This document shows, in pieces, positions 57,868 to 64,000 of a stretch of DNA of 64,000 bases (position 1 is the first letter of the stretch; the number at the start of each line of letters is the position of its first letter). A program made the position numbers and the translations under genes. Below the pieces are notes generated by a model. That model saw only the letters and a program-made list of their open reading frames with translations, did not search any database and was not told the DNA's origin. Source of the DNA: Hirsutella rhossiliensis (Eukaryota; Ascomycota; Sordariomycetes; Hypocreales; Ophiocordycipitaceae); assembly GCF_020360975.1 (NCBI RefSeq), contig NW_025408682.1:434001-498000 (forward strand), in the 5' to 3' direction.

Positions 57868-59419
57868 AGTGGACATGGCATATGGGAAGACATCTGGCCA
57901 AGCTGCCGGCCATGGACGAGCGAGAGCTTTGTGCTCTCAACGACGAATGACCCTGAGTAGACTCTGAATAGCAGTATCCGGCAACTGCCGCAAGCAGCTT
58001 TAGCACCGTCAAATGCAAAGACTTTTTTGCGCCTCGTGTTTGCAATGGTTGGCCTTTGGGCTGGCGGGCCAGTGACGTGTCGGGAGTGCGGCAAGACATC
58101 AATGATGGCGCGAGAGCGGCAGAGACATGGTTCTAATTACTTGGCACTCGCGGGCGCGAGAAGCGCAATGCGGCCCTGGCATCATCCGTCTGTAAGGCAT
58201 GAGGATGCCTCACTCTACGCGGGCTTGCGGGACAAGATTGGCTCGGGATGAGCTGGAGATGGGGCCTCGGGTCGCGGAGAAGCGTCACGGCTGGGCGGCG
58301 AGTGGTCCTGATGGGCGAGCGGCGTGGGGGGAGCCGCCGAAGACGGTCAAGCCACAGGGCGGCCGGCGACGGGGGCCGGAGGGTGGCCGGGTAGGCTCAA
58401 GGGACATGTGAGATGAGACATTGGAGCTGACGAGGAATGCCAGGGCGGCCTTCTGTCGGTTCTGACCTGGAGGGTGGCCAAGAGTGAATGGGCGGGAGGA
58501 TAGCTAGGCGCCGGCCGTGGTGGGCTGACAGCAGAGCCAGTCAATTGGCGAGGACGAGGGTGGCAAGGCCATGGCTGCGTCTCGGGATGGAAGCGGAGGA
58601 CGAGGGCTGGGCGCCACATGCACCTGGAGGATTGACCGGTTTGAACGTCCGCGTCTCGTCCTTTGGACGCGGTGCATTCTGGGCATCGGGCAGCTCTGCA
58701 TCAGGGGGGGCGTTGTCGAGGCCGGGCAGGTCGATGAGCAGGGGGGTGAGAGTGAAGAAGCGGCTTCTTGGGACTACAAAGGTCGCTTCTATTTTTACTA
58801 CACATCATGGGAGAAGACGGAGGACGGGGGGACGAATATGATGAAGAGATGACGGAGGGCCGGGTCCGTCCGGGTCGGTGCGGGTTACGGGTCCGGGCGA
58901 CGAGTCGCGGGGCAGGGGCGAATCAGGGGCGCAGAAGACTCGAGAGGAGGACGCGGGTGGCCGCTGGACGAGGGCCGGTTCATGTCGTATATGTAGGTAG
59001 GGCGTACCGCGTCGTGGGCCGCCGCTTTCTGGCCGGCGCATCTCGGAGGTCAAAGTCGGTGAGAGTTGGTTCTCTGGAGAGGTACGATAATTACCGTTGC
59101 TTCTTCTTCTGGTCGCTCCCGCCGTCAACCTGGGGGGCCCGGTCGTAGCTTTCCGTTGCTTTCTTTTGAGACTGCGGGGTTCGAATGAGATGCGATGGAC
59201 GGGGGGGGGGCTGATTATGTTGGCCGTGATGTGGGGGGGGAGGCAGGACGGGGGACTCTGTGACCAACGAGTGAGGTGATGTTGATGTCTCTTTGACTCA
59301 GTCGCCGCCCAGTCTCCCATAGAGATGGCAGGTCCCTGGATACTTGGGACGAGATGAGGCTCTGGCAAAAAGGAATGTGTCGAGGCAGGGAGGGAGATTG
59401 GTATGGGGAAGCTGGCATG

Positions 59420-59451
59420 GTGGGTGTGAGGTGGGTGTGAGGTGGGTGTGG
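59420..59451 (+). repeat. 11-bp minisatellite, three units
   Basis: Three tandem units of TGGGTGTGAGG, the last with one mismatch. Confidence 0.85.
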
Positions 59452-59625
59452 GAGAGGTGACGAGCTGTCAGACATGATAGGTACTGTATTACTGTGTATA
59501 CAATATGGGAGGCGTGAATGGACTTATTGAAGCAAATTGCCGCCATAACATGAAGGGAAGAGTTCAGTGCTGTAACATGTTCCCCTCTGCTCGTCCATCG
59601 TTGGCCAAGCCTTGAGGTACGTAAT

Positions 59626-59627
<2 letters not shown>

Positions 59628-59658
<31 letters not shown>
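59628..59658 (+). repeat. (GA)n microsatellite
   Basis: About fifteen uninterrupted GA dinucleotides. Confidence 0.9.
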
Positions 59659-59662
<4 letters not shown>

Positions 59663-60142
59663 CGGGCTGAAGGAGGGGAAAAGAGGGCCCAACCATGCAG
59701 CTGCACGAGTCAGCGCTGCAAGCACTTAACTTATCTATGCAGGAGAGGAGGAGGAGCAGGAGGAAGAGGAGGAGGGAACATGGCCTGTGAGGAGCCGGCC
59801 GGGGCTCACACAATGCCACGGCGAGGCGCCTGCATGCCTGGCGGGCTGATGGTTGTCCGACGCCGGTGGAGGGATGTAGGTATTGTAACGGGGTTGGAGT
59901 TGAATACGAGGATCAAGAGTGACGAAGAGGGAGTAAAGAAGACGGGCAGAGAGAGGAGTAATTAATATGAAGGAGACGAGCAAAGAGAAGCGAGGAGAGG
60001 AGAGGAGATGGTATGTACCTCGCAAGTATACATACCACTGCGCTGCCAAGGACCCGCCTGTAATCGCCCGTGCAACCGCCTGCAGCACGTGCAGTAGTGG
60101 CTGCTGTGCGTGGTTGGGGGGATCCGCAAGTGGCGCGCGCGA

Positions 60143-60184
60143 GAGACGATGGGAGAGACGATGGGAGAGACGATGGGAGAGAGG
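60143..60184 (+). repeat. 12-bp minisatellite, three and a half units
   Basis: Perfect tandem copies of GAGACGATGGGA, followed by GAGAG. Confidence 0.9.
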
Positions 60185-60489
60185 CGAGCGAGCGCGTCCG
60201 TCCCTGTTCCTTGCACCTGAAGGGTGCTTGCTTGGTGTGGAGGGTTTCAAGGACGCGAAAGTGCGTTTTTTGTTAAAAAAATATCTTTCGCATCAACTGC
60301 CCACCTAACTATATCCTAAATATCCGTTCTCCGTATGTCGATTATGCTACTGTAGGGATACTAAGTTACTACCTTACCAAGACCGCAAGTTAAGTAGTAC
60401 TAAGCACCCATTGTAGGTGGTACTGTAATACTAGAGGAAGAAAGGGCATTGTGTACATGGCAGGTACGTGCACCGCCGGCAGAGGAGAC

Positions 60490-60521
60490 AGGCAAGCAGG
60501 CAAGCAGGCAGGCAGGCAAGG
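60490..60521 (+). repeat. GGCA/AGCA short tandem repeat
   Basis: GGCAAGCA repeated twice then GGCA repeated three times. Confidence 0.85.
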
Positions 60522-61131
60522 CACCTGGAGTCAAACCTTAGGCAGGGCGGAGCTTCATCGTGGTGAGAAGAAACAAAGAGGGCCCGTGTCGGTGTCGCCT
60601 TGCATGGAATCGCCGGTTGCTTTTTCCCATCCGACCTCGACTTGATGCTGTTATATTGCCTGCGTGAGTGCGCTCTGTCCGGCGGCCGGTGCCTGTTTCC
60701 CTTTCTCTCTCTCTCCCTTTCATTCCCTCGTGTCGTTGTTCTGACCTTCGCTGTGCACTCTTTTCGACTTCTCGCTCACACACACTCTCTCTCTCTGTTT
60801 TCGTTGCCCGTCCATCGACGCTCACTCTCTATTGTCTCGCTTCTATTCTACCCCCTTTCTGCACTCTCTCTCCCTTTTTCCGCTTGCCACTTTTTTTTTT
60901 CTTTGATCCAAACCCACTGCACACCACCACCGTCTTTTCGAGCTCCCTTTAAGCCATCCGTCCGTCTCTTCAGCCCTGATCGTCAGCCCCCGGCCAGCGC
61001 GTCGTGTCGCTAGATCGTATCCACCAACCGGGATCCCCCACTCCTTCATCGGATCGCGCGAGAGAGTGGAGACGCGTCGCGCCTGGTTCAAGCCCAGCAT
61101 CCAAGGTCGTCGTCGTTGTCGTCGCATCAAC

Positions 61132-61173
61132 CATCACCACCACCACCACCACCACCACCACATCATCATCACC
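61132..61173 (+). repeat. (CAC)n trinucleotide tract
   Basis: About ten CAC units followed by CAT units, inside the C/T-rich leader of the KEN-motif gene; a second weaker CAC-rich patch is at 61248-61279. Confidence 0.85.
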
Positions 61174-61874
61174 ACTCCTCCTCGGCAGCCTGTACACTGC
61201 CCTGCCCTGCCCTGTACTGTCCTGTACATTGCTGCGTGCCTGTATGCACACCACCACCATCACCACCACCTCCACCACAGATTAATTCGTCGGCTGCCTT
61301 GCTTTCTGCTGCACCGCTGCGCGACTCGGCGCTTAACCCCCATCCCCCTCCCTCCAGCCAATCCCTCTCTCCTCTTCCCTTCCCCTCCTCTCTCTCTCAC
61401 ACACTCTCCATCCATCACTGCCCTCCCCCTCCCGCTGCCAATAATTGCGCCTCTCTCTATCCGACCGCCACTTTCGCCCTGCCCTCTTATTATTGCCCGC
61501 TCCCGACGACTCCTCATTTCCTCTCCTCGTCTCCTCTCCTCGTCTCCTCTCCTCGACCACACACTAGCCCTGTGCATCCATCAATCGCTATCCAGGGCGC
61601 AACCACGCCCTGATCATCGCTTTTCGCCGGCCGCCGTAAACAACAAAAGGTGACCGTGGGACGCCAAAGAGCAGAACCAGGATCAATCAACAATAACAAC
61701 AACACCAACAACTCGGACTCGCCCACGAGCAGCCGCCACCCGACTCCACCAGCACCACCATCATCATCAACAACAAACACACTGCCACCTCCCTTGTTTG
61801 GCCCCGGTGCTCTGCGCTCGACCAACACTCCCCGCGCCTCATCCATCAGCTCATCCCGCGCTTCTTCCTCAGCC

Positions 61875-63260
61875 ATGGCTGCCATGACCCGCCAGCCATT
61901 CGCCCCCCTCGACGGAGCCCGTCTCCAGAGCCTGACGAGCCTCAAGAACAGACAAAATGGTACGTTGAATCACGCTTCGTCTCCCCGTCCGCCTCTCGTG
62001 CTCCGTCGCCTCACGGTCAAGCGTCCGTTTCACCCGTCCTGTGAGACGGGCGCCGTCTCGGTAGCCGAGTCGAATCATCTCGTTTGCACCCGCTTCTCTC
62101 TGCGAAAAGTGCCTGCGAGTAAAGACGCTGACATATCCATAGCCTTGACTCTCTCTGGCTCCCATGGAAAGCGCAAGGCTGAGCTGCTCGACGCCGACGA
62201 CTTTGAAAACGTCGATCCCTTCGCCTTCAAACGCTCCAAGGGATCCAACTCCAGCTCCCCTTCCCAGGACATTCTCAAGAAGCCCTCGGCCTTTCTCTTC
62301 ACCAGGCCCGCCTCGACACCTCGCCACGATGGCCGTCTCGTCAACAGCCCCTCCAAGCCCGCCTCGACGCCGCGCCGCGTCCTGCAGCCAAAGTCGCCCG
62401 TCGCCAAGCTCCACTCGGGCATCGTCAAATCGTCGCCCATGTCTGCCCCTGCTGGTCGCTCTCCCACGCGCGGCAAGCGCTCCGGCATCCTCTCCAGCCG
62501 CCGCCGCACCTCGGGCCTCTACGCCCGCGTTGAACCTCCCTCGTTCAACCTCGACGCCGCTGCTCCGTTTTCCCTCGACGCTGCCCTCAGGGCCACCATT
62601 GCCCCCTATGGTGCCCGTCCATCCGTGGCCAACAGCACCAGCGTCAAGGCCACTGCCACCTCGACCCTCCAGCCCCTGGGCGAGCCCGAGATGAAGGCCA
62701 GCTGGTTCTTTGACATCCACGAGGACAGCCCCGAGCAGGAAATGACCAATCTCCTTCAGCACAGCACTTGTGTCCTCGACATCTCGTCCGACGAGGAAAG
62801 CGAGCAAAAGGCCAGGCGCGATCGGGACGAGGGCCGCGACAAGGAGAACATTCCGCCCTCGGACGACGTGTCCCAGACGTCGGCCCGCAGGGCAGCCCGG
62901 CTGTCCGCCGACGACATGCTGGTGGACAAGCAGCGCATGGCCCTAGGCGAGATGAACACGGCCGACTTCTACGCCGAGGGCTGCGACGAGTCGTCCGTCA
63001 TCATTGTGCCGGGCGACGATGATGACGAGCCGCAAGAGCTTCGACGCGGCGCCCACGCACCGGAGCGTGCGCCTCTGGCCGGCGACTCCGAGACCGAGAC
63101 GGACGCCGTCGGCAACGTCGAGCTGCTCATGTCGTCGCCGTCGGACGGGTCGTCCAAGGCGGCTGTTCTGCAGCCCATTGAGGGCACGGGCGAGAGCTTT
63201 GAGCTCTGGGAGAGCGGCAGCGCCAAGGACGAGACGGAAGCGCCCGCCGCCGAGTCATGA
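61875..63260 (+). CDS. Conserved fungal protein with KEN motif, function unknown
   Basis: Two exons (61875-61959, 62143-63260) give 400 aa. The 183-nt intron has GTACGT and a CTGAC branch site; it is a multiple of three and free of stops, so the frame would stay open if retained. The protein begins MAAMTRQPFAPLDGARLQSL, then KRKAELLDADDFENVDPFAF, Ser/Pro-rich repeats around PRRVLQPKSP and SPTRGKRSGILSSRRR, the block WFFDIHEDSPEQEMTNLL, an acidic SSDEESEQ and GRDKENIPPSDD (KEN at 262-264, with Pro two residues on). I recall similar ascomycete proteins labelled thymidylate kinase, but no P-loop or kinase motif is visible. KEN boxes are APC/C degrons, so cell-cycle turnover is possible. Largely disordered. 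Confidence 0.82.
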   Translation: MAAMTRQPFAPLDGARLQSLTSLKNRQNGTLNHASSPRPPLVLRRLTVKRPFHPSCETGAVSVAESNHLVCTRFSLRKVPASKDADISIALTLSGSHGKRKAELLDADDFENVDPFAFKRSKGSNSSSPSQDILKKPSAFLFTRPASTPRHDGRLVNSPSKPASTPRRVLQPKSPVAKLHSGIVKSSPMSAPAGRSPTRGKRSGILSSRRRTSGLYARVEPPSFNLDAAAPFSLDAALRATIAPYGARPSVANSTSVKATATSTLQPLGEPEMKASWFFDIHEDSPEQEMTNLLQHSTCVLDISSDEESEQKARRDRDEGRDKENIPPSDDVSQTSARRAARLSADDMLVDKQRMALGEMNTADFYAEGCDESSVIIVPGDDDDEPQELRRGAHAPERAPLAGDSETETDAVGNVELLMSSPSDGSSKAAVLQPIEGTGESFELWESGSAKDETEAPAAES

Positions 63261-63984
63261 CGGACCGGCAAGGGCAAAGGAGAAAAATAATGCAGACTCT
63301 TGACCAGGAGTAAGGCTTATGAAACTGGACGCGGTATGATTACCTGTGCGACATGAATACCTGTGTGACATGAAGGGAATGGACAAGGCAACTGGCTTGG
63401 GGCGAAACATTTGATGACGGCGTTCTGGGTCTCTCTTAATTGTTCTGGGGGAGCCGCAGGATATGCGGTGTCCCGTGGTGTTTGGGTAGGGTTTGGACCA
63501 GTCGTGCCTTTTACCAGGCGGCTTCGACGCATTTCGTTTTTGCGCGGCCGTGCAGGCGCGTTATGAGTAAGGCATAGTATTAAGGCCTAATTGAGTCTTT
63601 ATTTTCGTTGAGTCCCGGGATTGTCATGACCGTCAATTAGCACTCGGTCGAGGTTTGGACTGGAGGGCGTTGAGGTAAAGCTCGAGGCTCAGACTGGACA
63701 TGGCCGATGAGTGAGTGGCAAGCGTGTACTGTACGAAGGTTGCCGAATAGGGCTATTTACTGTACAAGGAAAACAGAGCCCTGTTATATTCCGTGAGGCT
63801 TAAAGGGACGGTCGTGTCACCGCAATACAGTTTGGTGGCGCGGCGTGGACATGCGGGGTGCTTGCTGAAAAACCAGGGCCTCTGTACGAATAGAGTTTTC
63901 CTTGTGTTCAAACGGTAATGCTCGCTCATCCATAACCCCCATTCAGCCGCCATTACGCAGGCTCATCTCCAACCCCAGCAATCC
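63261..63984. other. Intergenic, no gene recognised
   Basis: 3' region of the KEN-motif gene and probable promoter of a following gene; no repeat or ORF of note. Confidence 0.5.
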
Positions 63985-64000
63985 ATGGCGTCCATCAACG
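63985..64000 (+). CDS. Possible start of next gene (truncated by window)
   Basis: ATGGCGTCCATCAACG at the very end follows a C/A-rich context (CAATCC before ATG) and reads M-A-S-I-N. Only five codons are visible, so nothing can be said about the product. Confidence 0.3.

Larger units (their letters stand above)
57868..61874. other. Intergenic with microsatellites and a C/T-rich leader
   Basis: Four kb without a supported gene. It holds several simple repeats (listed separately). From about 60,690 to 61,640 the plus strand is strongly C/T-rich and likely forms the promoter and leader of the downstream gene. Confidence 0.5.

Overview
The window is nuclear DNA of a filamentous ascomycete (Pezizomycotina, most likely Sordariomycetes/Hypocreales; the order is inferred from gene style, not searched). 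The reasons are short introns of 52-183 nt with GTRNGY-like donors and CTRAC branch sites, strongly C-ending codons in housekeeping genes, and an AT-rich block with the CpA/TpG depletion typical of repeat-induced point mutation (RIP). No rRNA, tRNA or CRISPR array was recognised.

Layout. 1-4.1 kb is a RIP-ruined Ty3/gypsy-like retrotransposon, gag readable on the minus strand. 4.1-20 kb is a sparse accessory segment: a 3CxxC zinc-finger protein (6.8 kb), a SUR7/PalI-family membrane protein (8.1-9.3 kb), a MYND-finger protein (11.1-12.2 kb), a TAP-type serine peptidase-like hydrolase (13.5-15.2 kb) and a secreted serine beta-lactamase-like protein in four exons (18.0-20.0 kb). 20-24.7 kb is decayed repeat-like DNA. 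24.7-31.0 kb is a Helitron whose Rep/helicase gene is broken by about ten frameshifts but is not RIPed. A short diverged repeat occurs at both 4.8 kb and 31.2 kb, one copy at each edge of the accessory/mobile part.

31.6-50.2 kb is a gene-dense core block. It holds mitochondrial ribosomal protein uL4m, phosphatidylglycerophosphate synthase PGS1, the NDUFA12 subunit of complex I (with exons of 21 and 7 nt), the seven-exon proton-pumping NAD(P) transhydrogenase, a decayed CHRD-domain gene, a small Cys-rich secreted protein, porphobilinogen deaminase HEM3, glycine-cleavage H protein GCV3 and the septation GTPase SPG1/TEM1. Five of these act in mitochondria and a sixth (HEM3) makes heme, so the block is thematically mitochondrial, although eukaryotic neighbours need not be co-regulated. 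PGS1 and NDUFA12 share a 335 bp divergent promoter.

50.2-64 kb has widely spaced genes with long pyrimidine-rich leaders: a single-pass membrane protein (52.9 kb), a PLAC8-family gene whose frame continues for 218 codons past a TAG, and a conserved fungal protein with a KEN motif (61.9-63.3 kb). An ATG at 63985 probably opens a further gene leaving the window. Exon coordinates were derived by hand from splice consensus, phase and family similarity; all multi-exon models close in phase. No clearly new multi-gene system was found. The most unusual items are the Helitron end structure, the 7-nt microexon, and the PLAC8 ORF with a repeated H-x-L-x-x-D tail behind an in-frame stop.
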